This document shows positions 21,056 to 30,274 of a stretch of 64,000 nt of DNA, one piece after another (within the stretch, counting starts at the first letter, position 1; every line of letters starts with the position of its first letter). The stretch is from positions 1 through 64,000 of the forward strand of contig NZ_JACGWV010000002.1 in assembly GCF_014137995.1 (NCBI RefSeq), in the 5' to 3' direction. The position numbers were made by a program, and so were the translations under genes. Under the pieces are notes generated by a model. That model had not been told where the DNA came from and made no database searches. It saw only the letters and a program-made list of their open reading frames with translations. The DNA comes from Promicromonospora sukumoe. GTDB taxonomy: Bacteria > Actinomycetota > Actinomycetes > Actinomycetales > Cellulomonadaceae.

Positions 21056-22107
21056 CGGCGCTGCCTCTTGTTGCTTCCCGAACGATGGTCCTGCGGCTGG
21101 CGGCCCGGACGACGGTCGTCCGTGAGCACGTCCCACCGCGCGTACGCGTCGATGATGTCGCTGACCAGACGGTGCCGCACGACGTCGGACGACGTCAGGC
21201 GGCAGAACTCGACGTCGTCGACGCCGAGCAGGATGTCCTCGACGACGCGCAGGCCGGAGGTGGTGCCGCCCGGCAGGTCGACCTGGGTCGCGTCGCCGGT
21301 GATCACCATCTTGGAGCCGAAGCCCAGGCGGGTCAGGAACATCTTCATCTGCTCGGTGGAGGTGTTCTGCGCCTCGTCCAGCACGATGAACGAGTCGTTG
21401 AGCGACCGGCCGCGCATGTACGCCAGGGGCGCGACCTCGATGGTGCCCGCCTCGATGAGCTTGGGCACCTGCTCGGGGTCGACCATGTCGTGCAGCGCGT
21501 CGTAGAGCGGGCGCAGGTAGGGGTCGATCTTCTCGGACAGCGTGCCGGGCAGGAACCCGAGGCGCTCCCCGGCCTCGACGGCCGGGCGCGTCAGGATGAT
21601 CCGGTTGACCTGCTTGGCCTGCAGCGCCTGGACGGCCTTGGCCATGGCGAGGTAGGTCTTGCCGGTGCCGGCCGGGCCGATGCCGAAGGTGATGGTGTTG
21701 GTGTCGATGGCGTCCACGTACGCCTTCTGCCCGACCGTCTTGGGGCGGATGGTGCGGCCCCGGCTGGACAGGATGTTGAACGTGAGGACCTCGGCGGGCC
21801 GCGACTTGGACGCGTCGCTCAGCATCGCCACCGAACGCTTGACGACCTCGGGGGTGAGCTGGGTGCCGGCCTCGACGACCTCGATCAGCTCGTCGAGCAG
21901 CTGGGTGACCAGGGCGACGTCGCCCGCCGGTCCGTTCACCGCTATCTCGTTGCCACGGGCATGGACGTCGACGCCGGGAAAGCCCTCCTCGACGGCCCGC
22001 AGCACCGAGTCCCGGCTCCCGAGGAGCGCGACCGTCGGGATGTGGGCCGGGACGACGATCTTGTGCTCGATCCGGGTCTGGGACTGTGTGCTGGACGAAG
22101 TTGTCAT
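21052..22107 (-). CDS. PhoH family protein (YbeZ-like ATPase)
   Basis: 351 residues. A KH-like N-terminal part ([12 protein letters not shown]) precedes the PhoH P-loop domain with Walker A GPAGTGKT (144-151) and Walker [11 protein letters not shown]. PhoH-like/YbeZ proteins are predicted RNA helicases that partner YbeY. First gene of the phoH-ybeY-corC-era operon. Between an AAGGAG sequence and the ATG there is a GGCCCCGCGGGGCC palindrome, which may mask or loop out the leader. The C-terminus is a short basic tail ([10 protein letters not shown]). Confidence 0.95.
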   Translation of the reverse strand: MTTSSSTQSQTRIEHKIVVPAHIPTVALLGSRDSVLRAVEEGFPGVDVHARGNEIAVNGPAGDVALVTQLLDELIEVVEAGTQLTPEVVKRSVAMLSDASKSRPAEVLTFNILSSRGRTIRPKTVGQKAYVDAIDTNTITFGIGPAGTGKTYLAMAKAVQALQAKQVNRIILTRPAVEAGERLGFLPGTLSEKIDPYLRPLYDALHDMVDPEQVPKLIEAGTIEVAPLAYMRGRSLNDSFIVLDEAQNTSTEQMKMFLTRLGFGSKMVITGDATQVDLPGGTTSGLRVVEDILLGVDDVEFCRLTSSDVVRHRLVSDIIDAYARWDVLTDDRRPGRQPQDHRSGSNKRQRR

Positions 22108-22222
22108 GAGCCGGCCCCGCGGGGCCGATCCGCTCCTTATGCGGTAGGGATGACGACAGCCTCATCCTATCGACAGGACCGGGTCACGCCACGGTCTTTC
22201 CCGTACCGCGTCGAGGGGAGGT

Positions 22223-22573
22223 TCAGGCAAACCCGGGGAGGTCGGCACCGGCGAGCAGGTGGGCGTGCACGTGGAACACGCTCTGGCCGGCCTTGGGCCC
22301 GGTGTTGAAGACCAGGCGGTACTGGCCGTCGGCCACCTCGGAGGCCACGCCGTCCGCCAGCGCGATCAGGCTCGCGAGGCCCTCGGGGTCCGACGCCGCG
22401 AACGCGGGCACGTCCGGGTAGTGCTCCTTGGGCACCACGAGGACGTGCACCGGCGCCTTGGGCGCGATGTCCCGGAAGGCGATGGCGGTGTCCGACGACG
22501 CGACGACGTCGGCCGGGATGTCCCCCGCGACGATCTTGCAGAAGAGGCAGTCGGGGCTGTCGGTACTCGTCAT
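22223..22573 (-). CDS. HIT family nucleotide-binding protein
   Basis: 116 residues, HINT/HIT branch. It opens with the zinc-binding CLFCKI pair (C9, C12), has HVLVVPKEH, and ends with the catalytic triad HVHAHLL (H101, H103, H105). These proteins hydrolyse adenosine phosphoramidates or related AMP conjugates. The ATG is 6 nt after a TAGCCT -10 box (22585-22580), so it has its own leaderless promoter and is separated by 116 bp from phoH. The stretch 22574-22827 to the next divergent gene holds the two promoters and nothing else I recognise. Confidence 0.95.
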   Translation of the reverse strand: MTSTDSPDCLFCKIVAGDIPADVVASSDTAIAFRDIAPKAPVHVLVVPKEHYPDVPAFAASDPEGLASLIALADGVASEVADGQYRLVFNTGPKAGQSVFHVHAHLLAGADLPGFA

Positions 22574-22827
22574 GTCGGCAGGCTACCGGCGGGGGTCCGT
22601 GGCTCGCGCCCGCAGGCGTCCGGGGCGGTTTGGACGGTGCTTTGGACGACGCTCCGTGATGTTCCCGTCCCGTTACCTGGCTCGAAATGCCCGGGTGAAG
22701 GGGATGTGGGAGAGTTTGCGGCGTTCGATGGAGATTGGGGTACTGAGGCAGCGTTTAGTCGCCGTCCAACCTCGCGGGTCCCGTCGGTCGCCCTCACTTC
22801 ACACTCTGCTTTCACCTGGAGGTTCGC

Positions 22828-24768
22828 GTGGGTTGGTTCATCGCCCAATCGCTCGCATTCATCATCATCGCGGCCCTGATCGGCCTCGCGATCGGCATCT
22901 GGATCGGCTGGGTCGTCTGGGGCCGCCGCGCCAGGGGCAAGCACACCGCGGAGAAGGCCGAGGCCGCCGCGCGTTCGGCCGGTGCTTCCTCGGCTGCCAC
23001 GGAGGCCTCGGGCGACGAGGCGAGCGCGGACGGCGGGACTGGTGCCGCCAAGGCGGACGCGGCCGGGACCGCTGAGGCGGAGTCTGTTGAGGCGGAGCCG
23101 GCTGAGGCGGAGCCGGCTGAGGCGGAGAAGGCGGACGCCGAGGCGGTGCCCGCCCTCGCTGCCGCGACCGCCGGGACCGCGGCGGCGACTTCCGCTACTG
23201 CTGGCGAGAACGACGGCGCGAAGGCCGACGCCGAGAGCATCGCCGGCGCGGGCGCCGACAAGGCCGACGAGGCGACGGACGGGAACTCCGGCGCGGGTGC
23301 CGACGCGACCGACGGGGCCGGTGACACCGAGGCCGCGGACGCGAAGCAGGACGCCACGAAGGAGCAGGGCGCGGAGGACGAGGTCACGTCCGCCGAGTCC
23401 GACGTCGTCGCCGAGGCGGAGGCCGTCGCGCGCGAGGCCGCCGAGGCTGCCGCCGCGCAGGCCGCGGCACGGCTCGAGGCCGGGGGCGACGCCGAGACCG
23501 CCGTCGTGCCCGAGGCCGCCGAGGCCGCGGACGATCTGCAGCGTCTGGAGGGCGTCGGCCCGAAGATCGCCGCGGCGCTGAAGGCGGCCGGCTACACCAC
23601 GTACGCGAAGATCGCGGGCGCGACCGAGGCCGAGCTCCGGGAGGCCGTCGCGGGCCAGGGCATCAAGTTCGCCCCGGCGGCCGCGAGCTGGGCCGACCAG
23701 GCGCAGTACCTCGTGGACAACGACGCGAAGGGCCTGGAGGAGTACCAGGACTACCTCGTGGGCGGCCAGGAGCGGCGCGCGAAGTTCAACGAGAACGTCG
23801 ACTACACCGACGTCGACGAGATCGAGGGCGCAGCCGCTAAGGCCGCCGCGCTCGCCGAGGACGAGGCGGCCGCCGCGGCCGCGGCCGTCGTCGTGCCGGA
23901 GCCCGAGCCCACGCCGGAGCCCGAGCCGCAGGACCTGCAGCGCATCGAGGGCATCGGCCCCAAGATCGAGGCGGCCCTGCAGGCTGCCGGCTACACGACG
24001 TACGCCAAGGTCGCCGCGGCGAGCGAGGACGACCTGCGCGCGGCCCTGACCGCGAGCGGCATCACGTTCGCGCCGGCCGCCACGACCTGGGCCGACCAGG
24101 CCCAGTACCTGGTGGACGGCGACGAGGACGGCCTCAAGGAGTACCAGGACTACCTCATCGGCGGCCAGGAGCGGCGCGCGAAGTTCAACGAGAACGTCGA
24201 CTACACCGACGTCGACGAGATCGAGGGCGCAGCCGCCAAGGCCGCCGCGCTCGCGCAGGACGAGGCGGAGGCCGCGGCGGCGCCCGTCGTCGAGCCGGAG
24301 CCCGAGCCCGCCCCGGAGCCCGAGCCGCAGGACCTGCAGCGCATCGAGGGCATCGGCCCCAAGATCGAGTCCACGCTTCACGCCGCCGGCTTCACGACCT
24401 ACGCGAAGATCGCCGCCGCGAGCGAGGACGAGCTGCGCGCGGCGCTCGCCACGGGCGGCATCACGTTCGCCCCGGCGGCCGCGAGCTGGGCCGACCAGGC
24501 CCAGTACCTGGCCGACGGCGACGAGACCGGCCTGCAGGAGTTCCAGGACTACCTCATCGGCGGCCAGGACCGCGCCGCCAAGTTCCGCAAGGACGTCGAC
24601 TACACGGACGTCGACGAGGTCGAGGGCACCGCGGCCAAGGCCGAGGCGATCGCCGAGGACGAGGCGAAGGCCGAGGCCGCCGAGGCTGACGAGAGCAGCG
24701 AGGCCGAGAGCGCCGGGGCCGAGAAGTCTGAGGACGACGAGCCCACGCAGTCCGAGGTGAAGGCATGA
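22828..24768 (+). CDS. membrane-anchored protein with three tandem helix-hairpin-helix repeats
   Basis: 646 residues. One N-terminal membrane helix (about 5-33) is followed by a 200-residue Ala/Glu/Asp-rich spacer. Three HhH modules then begin at residues 236, 369 and 502, exactly 133 residues apart. Each opens DLQR-L/I-EG-V/I-GPKI, continues with ITFAPAA-type and WADQAQYL segments, and ends near EYQDYL-V/I-GGQ and VDYTDVDE. PEPEP-rich linkers join them. HhH modules of this type usually bind DNA or protein and are often found with OmpA proteins. GGAGG lies 5 nt before the GTG. The stop overlaps the OmpA gene start as ATGA. The tandem repeats show recent internal duplication. Confidence 0.82.
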   Translation: MGWFIAQSLAFIIIAALIGLAIGIWIGWVVWGRRARGKHTAEKAEAAARSAGASSAATEASGDEASADGGTGAAKADAAGTAEAESVEAEPAEAEPAEAEKADAEAVPALAAATAGTAAATSATAGENDGAKADAESIAGAGADKADEATDGNSGAGADATDGAGDTEAADAKQDATKEQGAEDEVTSAESDVVAEAEAVAREAAEAAAAQAAARLEAGGDAETAVVPEAAEAADDLQRLEGVGPKIAAALKAAGYTTYAKIAGATEAELREAVAGQGIKFAPAAASWADQAQYLVDNDAKGLEEYQDYLVGGQERRAKFNENVDYTDVDEIEGAAAKAAALAEDEAAAAAAAVVVPEPEPTPEPEPQDLQRIEGIGPKIEAALQAAGYTTYAKVAAASEDDLRAALTASGITFAPAATTWADQAQYLVDGDEDGLKEYQDYLIGGQERRAKFNENVDYTDVDEIEGAAAKAAALAQDEAEAAAAPVVEPEPEPAPEPEPQDLQRIEGIGPKIESTLHAAGFTTYAKIAAASEDELRAALATGGITFAPAAASWADQAQYLADGDETGLQEFQDYLIGGQDRAAKFRKDVDYTDVDEVEGTAAKAEAIAEDEAKAEAAEADESSEAESAGAEKSEDDEPTQSEVKA

Positions 24769-25664
24769 ACCTGAAGGTCGTGCTCCCGCCGGTGATCATC
24801 GTGGTCCTCGGCCTGGGCGCCCTGTCGAGCGTCCAGAACACGGGGTTCCGTGAGCACATCGAGACCACGCTGACGGAGAGCGCGCAGGGGGCCCTCTCCG
24901 CCGCGGGCATCGAGGGCGCGGACGTCCGGTTCGCGGGCCGCGACGCCGACGTGACCGCGCCGAGCGACGCGGAGGCGCTGACCGCCGCGGAGGTCGTCGG
25001 CGGGGTGACCGGCGTCCGGACCGCCGCGGCCTACGGGCCGGACGGCCTGGTCTCGGGCGAGCCCGGCCCCGCGGAGGCCGCGGAGCCGGCGGAGACCGAG
25101 GACGAGACCGACGACGTCACCGACGCCGCGACGGACGCCCTGGCCGACGCGATCGCGTCGCCCGAGGCGAGCGAGGCGACGTCGGGCGACGGGACGAGCG
25201 ACGACGAGGCGACCGAGGACGAGGCGACGGACGGCGCGACCGACGATGCCGCCGACGACAAGGACGACGACAAGGACGAGCCCAAGCGCGAGCCGACCCG
25301 CGAGGAGCGGGAGCAGGCGCAGGAGGACCTCGTCGAGATCCCGAACATCACGTTCGTCACGGACAGCGCCCGGCTGACCAAGGACGGCCGTCGCGTGGTG
25401 CGGGAGGCCGCGGAGGTGCTCGCGGAGCACCCGGAGGTCGAGGTACGCGTCGAGGGCCACACCGACTCGGTGGGCAGCGACGAGCACAACCAGCGGCTCA
25501 GCGAGCGCCGCGCGGAGCAGGTCGTGGACGAGCTGGTGGACCTGGGCGTCGAGCGCGACCGGCTGACGTGGAAGGGCTTCGGCGAGTCGGACCCGCTGGT
25601 CGTCCCGCGCACGTTCGAGGACCTGGAGAAGAACCGCCGCGTGGAGTTCATAGTCCGCAACTGA
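24765..25664 (+). CDS. OmpA family protein with BON-like domain
   Basis: 299 residues. An N-terminal hydrophobic helix (LKVVLPPVIIVVLGLGAL) anchors it. A BON-like segment follows (residues about 25-95, with ALSAAGIEGADVRFAGRDADV), then a highly acidic linker rich in Asp, Glu, Ala and Thr. The C-terminal OmpA-like peptidoglycan-binding domain spans NITFVTDSARLTKDG to the end, with VEGHTDSVGSDEHNQRLSERRA as signature. It should bind the wall through diaminopimelate-type contacts. Translationally coupled to the HhH protein, which suggests one envelope complex. Confidence 0.88.
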   Translation: MNLKVVLPPVIIVVLGLGALSSVQNTGFREHIETTLTESAQGALSAAGIEGADVRFAGRDADVTAPSDAEALTAAEVVGGVTGVRTAAAYGPDGLVSGEPGPAEAAEPAETEDETDDVTDAATDALADAIASPEASEATSGDGTSDDEATEDEATDGATDDAADDKDDDKDEPKREPTREEREQAQEDLVEIPNITFVTDSARLTKDGRRVVREAAEVLAEHPEVEVRVEGHTDSVGSDEHNQRLSERRAEQVVDELVDLGVERDRLTWKGFGESDPLVVPRTFEDLEKNRRVEFIVRN

Positions 25665-25672
25665 CCCCACTC

Positions 25673-25733
25673 GTTGAGTGCTGGGTATTTGCGGGTTTCC
25701 GGGTCGGAAACCCGCAAATACCCAGCACTCAAC
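25673..25733. repeat. interspersed hairpin, family 1 copy B (putative bidirectional terminator)
   Basis: A perfect 28-bp inverted repeat (25673-25700 and 25706-25733, loop GGGTC). The arm is GTTGAGTGCTGG, then G-TATT-T-GCGGG. It sits between convergent ompA-like and rsmE genes, 8 bp after the first stop. Confidence 0.8.
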
Positions 25734-25748
25734 TGTTTCGCGTGGGGG

Positions 25749-26513
25749 TTACCAGCGGCCCAGGCGTTCGCTCAGCAGGGCGATCGCTATCGGGCCCGCC
25801 GTGGACGTACGCAGGACGTGGGGGCCTAGGCGGGCCGTGGTGGCGCCCGCCTCCGTGAGCAGGGCGACCTCCGTCTCGGAGATGCCGCCCTCGGGGCCGA
25901 CGACGAGAAGCAGGGGGCCGGCGTCGGGCAGCGCGACCGACGCGAGGCCGGCCGTCGCCTCCTCGTGCAGCACGACGACGGCGCCGCCCGCCGCGACGAC
26001 CTCACGGGTCCGGGCGGCGAGCTGCTTGCTGCTCAGCGGCACGTCGACGGCGGGGATGCGCGCCCGGCGGGCCTGCTTGGTCGCGGCCCGCACGGTGCTG
26101 ACCCAGCGGGCCCGCGACTTCGCCGCGCGGTCGCCGCGCCACACCACGACGGACCGTTCGGCCTGCCACGGGATGATCGCGTCCGCGCCGGTCTCGGTCG
26201 CGGCCTCGATGGCCATCTCGTCGCGGTCGCCCTTGGCGAGAGCCTGGACGAGCGTGACGACGACGTCGGGCACAGGCTCGACGTCGGCCTGCTCGACGCG
26301 CAGGTGCACCTCGGCGCCCTGCACGCTCTCGACGACGGTCCGCAGGCGGACGCCCGCGCCGTCGACGACGTCGATGCGCTCCCCCGGACCGCGCCGCTGG
26401 ACCACACCGGCGTGCCGGCCCTCGGCGCCGTCGAGCACGTACACCGCGCCCGCGGCGTACCCGGACAGCGGATGGGCGGCGGACGCCTCCGCGAGAAAGA
26501 CTGGCGCGCTCAT
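25749..26513 (-). CDS. rsmE: 16S rRNA (uracil(1498)-N(3))-methyltransferase
   Basis: 254-residue SPOUT methyltransferase acting on U1498 of 16S rRNA with S-adenosylmethionine. Signatures are the N-terminal PUA-like part (HAGVVQRRGPGERIDVVDG), ATETGADAIIPWQAERSVV, VRAATKQARRARIP, LLLVVGPEGGISETE and the knot end LGPHVLRTSTAGPIA. It follows dnaJ by 10 bp in the hrcA-dnaJ-rsmE operon, the standard actinobacterial order. Confidence 0.96.
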   Translation of the reverse strand: MSAPVFLAEASAAHPLSGYAAGAVYVLDGAEGRHAGVVQRRGPGERIDVVDGAGVRLRTVVESVQGAEVHLRVEQADVEPVPDVVVTLVQALAKGDRDEMAIEAATETGADAIIPWQAERSVVVWRGDRAAKSRARWVSTVRAATKQARRARIPAVDVPLSSKQLAARTREVVAAGGAVVVLHEEATAGLASVALPDAGPLLLVVGPEGGISETEVALLTEAGATTARLGPHVLRTSTAGPIAIALLSERLGRW

Positions 26514-26523
26514 GGCCGCGGGG

Positions 26524-27645
26524 TCAGCGCCCGCTGAGCTTGTCGCGCAGGCGCGAGAAGACGCCGCCCTGGACCGTCGCGAGACGCGGCTCGGGCCGCT
26601 CCTCGCCGCGGAGCGTGGCGAGCTGCTGCATGAGCGCGGTCTGCTCCTCGTCCAGCGACGTGGGCACATGGACCTCGATGTGCACGTTGAGGTCGCCGCG
26701 CCCGCTGGAGTGCAGGTGCCCGACGCCCAGGCCCTTGAGGGTCATGACCTGGCCGGGCTGCGTGCCCGGGCGCAGGTCGATCTCCTGCAGGCCGTCGAGG
26801 GTGTCGAGCTCGAGCACGGTGCCGAGCGCCGCCGCCGTCATCGGCACCTGGAGGGTGCAGTGCAGCTCGTCGCCGCGCCGCACGAACGTGTCGTGCGCGC
26901 GCTCGCGGATCTCGACGTACAGGTCGCCGGCGGGGCCGCCGCCGGGGCCCACCTCGCCCTGCGCGGAGAGCTTGATGCGCGTGCCGGTGTCGACGCCCGC
27001 GGGCACGTTCACCGAGATGGTGCGGCGCGACCGCACCCGGCCCTCGCCGGAGCAGTCGGTGCAGGGCTCGGGGATCACGGTGCCGAAGCCGCCGCAGGCG
27101 GAGCACGGCTGGTTGGTCATGACCTGGCCGAGGAACGAGCGGGCGACGCGCTGCACGGAGCCGCGGCCCTGGCAGACGTCACAGGTGCGGGCGTGGGTGC
27201 CCGGCCGCGCGCCGTCGCCACCGCAGGTGTTGCAGACCACCGCGGTGTCGACCTGGATCTCGCGCTTGGCGCCGAACACGGCCTCGGCGAGGTCGAGGTC
27301 GAGGCGCACGAGCGCGTCGTTGCCGCGCCGGGCGCGCGGGACCGGCCCGGTCGGCTGCCCGCCGCCGAAGAAGGTCTCGAAGATGTCCTGGAACCCGAAC
27401 CCGGCGCCGAAGCCGCCGCCCGCGCCGCCACCGGGGGACGTGGGGTCCACGCCCATGTCGTACTGCTGGCGCTTGTCGGGGTTGGAGAGCACCTCGTACG
27501 CGCGCGCGACGTCCTTGAACCGGTCCTCGCCCACGTCGCCGGCCACGTCCGGGTGCAGCTCACGGGCGAGCTTGCGGTATGCCTTCTTGATCTGCTCGGG
27601 CGAGGCGTCGCGCGGAACACCGAGAATCTCGTAGTAGTCGGTCAC
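26524..27645 (-). CDS. dnaJ: chaperone protein DnaJ
   Basis: 373-residue Hsp40 co-chaperone. The J domain has HPD at residues 31-33. A Gly/Phe-rich linker follows (about 70-97). Four CxxCxGxG zinc motifs begin at C138, C155, C181 and C195, and the C-terminal substrate-binding domains follow. GTG start at 27645 with GAAGAGAG upstream. As it sits behind hrcA, this is the dnaJ2-type copy common in Actinobacteria, controlled by HrcA through the CIRCE element rather than by the dnaK operon. Confidence 0.96.
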   Translation of the reverse strand: MTDYYEILGVPRDASPEQIKKAYRKLARELHPDVAGDVGEDRFKDVARAYEVLSNPDKRQQYDMGVDPTSPGGGAGGGFGAGFGFQDIFETFFGGGQPTGPVPRARRGNDALVRLDLDLAEAVFGAKREIQVDTAVVCNTCGGDGARPGTHARTCDVCQGRGSVQRVARSFLGQVMTNQPCSACGGFGTVIPEPCTDCSGEGRVRSRRTISVNVPAGVDTGTRIKLSAQGEVGPGGGPAGDLYVEIRERAHDTFVRRGDELHCTLQVPMTAAALGTVLELDTLDGLQEIDLRPGTQPGQVMTLKGLGVGHLHSSGRGDLNVHIEVHVPTSLDEEQTALMQQLATLRGEERPEPRLATVQGGVFSRLRDKLSGR

Positions 27646-27673
27646 AGGTCTCTCTTCGTGATGAGTTGAGTAT

Positions 27674-28693
27674 CTAGCTGGGCAGCACTCGTGACAGGTA
27701 GCGCGCGACGGCGCGCACCGCGGCGATGGTGCCCGGATAGTCCATACGGGTGGGGCCGATCGAGCTCAGGATCGCGACGGTGTCGCCGTCGGACGAGCCG
27801 TAGCCGGACGTGACGACGGAGGTCTCCGCCAGTCCCGCCAGCCGGTTCTCGTGGCCGATGCTCACCGCCACCCCGGCGTCGTCGGTCATGTCGGTGAGGA
27901 GACCGAGCAGGACGACCTGCTCCTCGAGCGCCTCCAGGACGGGCCGCAGCCCCTGCTCGAACCGCATGCTCGACCGCGCCAGGTTGGCCTGGCCGGTCAG
28001 CACGATGCGTTCCTCGCTCTCCTCGCCGAGCGCGGCGGTGACCACCTCGGCCACGGCGGTCGCCAGCGGCCGGTGCTCGGGCGCCATGGCCTCGGCGACG
28101 CCGGCGAACGCGTCGCCGATGTCGGCGAGGCGGCGGCCGGCGGTCGCGGCGTTCAGGCGGGCGCGCAGCTCGCCGAGCGTCCCGTCGTCCAGGTCGACGG
28201 GGACGTCGAGGAAGCGCTGCTCCACCCGGCCGGTGTCCGTGATGACGACGACGAGGAGCCGGCCCTCGGCCGTGGGCACGAGCTCCAGGTGCCGCAGCCC
28301 GGACCGGCGCAGCGACGGGTACTGCACGACGGCGACCTGCCCGGTGAGCTGGGCGATGAGCCGCCCGGCGCGCGCCACGACGTCGTCCAGGTCGACGGCC
28401 TGGGACAGGAACGTCTCGATGGCGCGCCGCTGGGGCACGGACAGGGGCCGCACCTCCGCGAGCTGGTCGACGAAGAGGCGGTAGCCCTTGTCGGTGGGGA
28501 TGCGACCGGCGGACGTGTGGGGCTGGGCGATGAGCCCGGCCTCCTCCAGTGCCGCCATGTCGTTGCGCACGGTGGCGGGCGATACGCCGAGCTGGTGGCG
28601 CTCCGTCAGGATGCGCGAGCCGACGGGTTCACGCGTGCGGACATAGTCCTCCACGATCGCCCGCAGGACATCGAGCCTGCGTTCCTCGCTCAC
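27674..28693 (-). CDS. hrcA: heat-inducible transcription repressor HrcA
   Basis: 339-residue repressor of class I heat-shock genes. The N-terminal winged helix includes [20 protein letters not shown] and [20 protein letters not shown], followed by the YRLFVD segment and the C-terminal GAF-like domain. The start at 28693 is chosen over the GTG at 28702 and longer frames because GGAGG lies 8 nt before it. CIRCE lies 76 bp upstream. It is first in the hrcA-dnaJ-rsmE transcript and so autoregulated. Confidence 0.95.
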   Translation of the reverse strand: MSEERRLDVLRAIVEDYVRTREPVGSRILTERHQLGVSPATVRNDMAALEEAGLIAQPHTSAGRIPTDKGYRLFVDQLAEVRPLSVPQRRAIETFLSQAVDLDDVVARAGRLIAQLTGQVAVVQYPSLRRSGLRHLELVPTAEGRLLVVVITDTGRVEQRFLDVPVDLDDGTLGELRARLNAATAGRRLADIGDAFAGVAEAMAPEHRPLATAVAEVVTAALGEESEERIVLTGQANLARSSMRFEQGLRPVLEALEEQVVLLGLLTDMTDDAGVAVSIGHENRLAGLAETSVVTSGYGSSDGDTVAILSSIGPTRMDYPGTIAAVRAVARYLSRVLPS

Positions 28694-28768
28694 CGCGCTC
28701 ACCTCCGTCCCCAGGTAGAACGTCCGGGACGTGTACCCGGGTTCCGGCCCGCTCTCCGACACTGCCTT

Positions 28769-28795
28769 CCAGCACTCTCACCGACCGAGTGCCAA
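28769..28795. promoter_or_regulatory. CIRCE operator
   Basis: CCAGCACTC-N9-GAGTGCCAA, the canonical HrcA-binding inverted repeat with 9-nt spacing; the outer positions deviate from TTAGCACTC as usual in GC-rich genomes. It lies upstream of hrcA. The rest of the region up to the small gene at 29081 shows nothing else recognisable. Confidence 0.93.
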
Positions 28796-29080
28796 TCCTA
28801 CGCGGCGTGCGCGACCGGCCGGGTCCCCGACCCGCCGCACGGCGGCGCCGCCCGTACCGCACACCCGGTCCTGCCCGGCAGAACCCGCCGCTGACCTGCG
28901 CGTCCTACCGTTCGCCGACGGCTGAGCACCGAGCATAGGGCGATGCCTTAGGCGCGCCCAGCCCGTGGCACGAACCCGTCGCGAAAGATGCGGCGACCGC
29001 CCGATCCGGGCGACGTACCTCACAGACAAACCTGGAATCACCGCCGGCGAGTGGCCGGGGCGACACCAGGAGGAACCACC

Positions 29081-29266
29081 ATGTTCGGCTTTTCGGACTA
29101 CGCCGAGTACCGCCGCAACGAGCGGGAGCTCGACCAGCGCAACGAGCGGGCCCGCATGGCCCGCGAGCAGAAGGACGCCGCCCGCCGGCAGGCCGCCGCT
29201 CGGCGCACCGCCGAGCGCGCGAGCCGAGCCAAGGCGGCCGACGCCATCCGCCCGCGCGCCGCCTGA
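29081..29266 (+). CDS. small basic hypothetical protein (61 aa)
   Basis: Begins MFGFSDYAEYRRNERELDQR and continues as one highly charged, Ala/Arg-rich helix (RMAREQKDAARRQAAARRTA), predicted coiled coil. CAGGAGGAACCACC directly before the ATG is an excellent ribosome site, and codon third positions are GC-rich, so it is likely real. No family recognised. It is followed by a family 1 hairpin. Confidence 0.65.
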   Translation: MFGFSDYAEYRRNERELDQRNERARMAREQKDAARRQAAARRTAERASRAKAADAIRPRAA

Positions 29267-29291
29267 CCGTGCCGGGCACCGCGCAAACCCC

Positions 29292-29370
29292 GCCCCCCTC
29301 GTTGAGTGCTGGATATTCGCCCTGGATGACACTCCGGAGGGGCGAATATCCAGCACTCAGCGAGGGGGGC
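29292..29370. repeat. interspersed hairpin, family 1 copy C (putative terminator)
   Basis: Outer arms GCCCCCCTCG and CGAGGGGGGC extend the family arm TTGAGTGCTGG, then A-TATT-C-GCCC, giving the longest stem of the family (79 bp overall) with one T-G pair and an imperfect inner part. Unlike copies A, B and E it separates co-directional genes, and ends just before the -10 box of the DUF3097 gene. Confidence 0.75.
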
Positions 29371-29386
29371 GACCTAGGCTCACCGG

Positions 29387-30250
29387 GTGGTCGACGAACG
29401 GTATGGGTCCGACGTGCTCTCCCCCCAGTTTCCCGGCGCGCAGCGAGGGCGGCGGCCGACGTCGCAGCCCACGCCCGCCGAGCTGGGCCTCGTGGTCGAG
29501 GAGGTCGAGACGGGCTGGGTGGGCGCGATCGTGCGCGTCGAGAAGTCGGGCGGCATGCACGTCGTCGTCCTGGAGGACCGGCGCGGCCGCACCCGCACCT
29601 TCCCGCTCGGCCCGGGGTTCTGGGTCGAGGGCAAGCCCGTCGTGCTCACCGCGCCCGTCGTGAACCGCGCCCCCGCGCAGCCCACACGCACGGCCTCCGG
29701 CTCCGTCGCGGTGCACGGCGCCCGCGCGCGCGTGGCCCGCGGCAGCCGCATCTGGGTCGAGGGCAAGCACGACGCCGAGCTCGTGGAGAAGGTCTGGGGC
29801 GACGACCTGCGGGTCGAGGGCGTCGTCGTCGAGATGCTCGACGGCGTGGACCACCTCGCCGAACGCCTCGCCGAGTTCGGGCCCGACGCCGAGCGCCGGG
29901 TCGGCGTGCTGGTGGACCACCTGGTGCCCGGCTCGAAGGAGCAGCGGCTCACCGACGAGGCGCTGCGCACCGTCCCGACGGGCACCGTCCTGGTGCTGGG
30001 CCACCCCTATGTGGACGTGTGGCAGGCGGTGCGCGCCGAGCGGCTCGGGCTGGAGCGCTGGCCCGTGATCGACCGCGGCACCGAGTGGAAGCTCGGCATC
30101 CTGCGTTCCCTGGGTTGGCCTGCGGAGACGCAGGCAGACGTCGCCCGTGGCTGGCAGCGCATCCTGGGCACCGTGCGCGACTTCCGGGACCTCGATCCCG
30201 CCCTGCTGGGACGTGTCGAAGAACTTATCGATTTCGTGACCATCTCGTAA
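29387..30250 (+). CDS. DUF3097 family protein
   Basis: 287 residues. Matches the actinobacterial DUF3097 family: an SH3/OB-like N-terminal part (GWVGAIVRVEKSGGMHVVVLED and PLGPGFWVEGKPVVL), then SRIWVEGKHDAELVEKVWGDDLR and VGVLVDHLVPGSKEQRL, which resemble a Toprim-like fold with acidic residues (inference). Function unknown; its persistence in Actinobacteria suggests an RNA or DNA role. The GTG is 6 nt after TAGGCT (29375-29380), so it is leaderless. Confidence 0.85.
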   Translation: MVDERYGSDVLSPQFPGAQRGRRPTSQPTPAELGLVVEEVETGWVGAIVRVEKSGGMHVVVLEDRRGRTRTFPLGPGFWVEGKPVVLTAPVVNRAPAQPTRTASGSVAVHGARARVARGSRIWVEGKHDAELVEKVWGDDLRVEGVVVEMLDGVDHLAERLAEFGPDAERRVGVLVDHLVPGSKEQRLTDEALRTVPTGTVLVLGHPYVDVWQAVRAERLGLERWPVIDRGTEWKLGILRSLGWPAETQADVARGWQRILGTVRDFRDLDPALLGRVEELIDFVTIS

Positions 30251-30274
30251 GGCGCAGCCTCTACGGTTGGGCAT

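Noticed and set aside
22574..22827. A structured RNA or riboswitch in front of the HhH gene
   Set aside because: I could not find a conserved riboswitch core or stable pairing beyond short stems; it is more simply a divergent promoter region.
28694..28762. A longer start for hrcA at 28762
   Set aside because: It has no ribosome site and would run almost up to the CIRCE operator; GGAGG lies 8 nt before the GTG at 28693.
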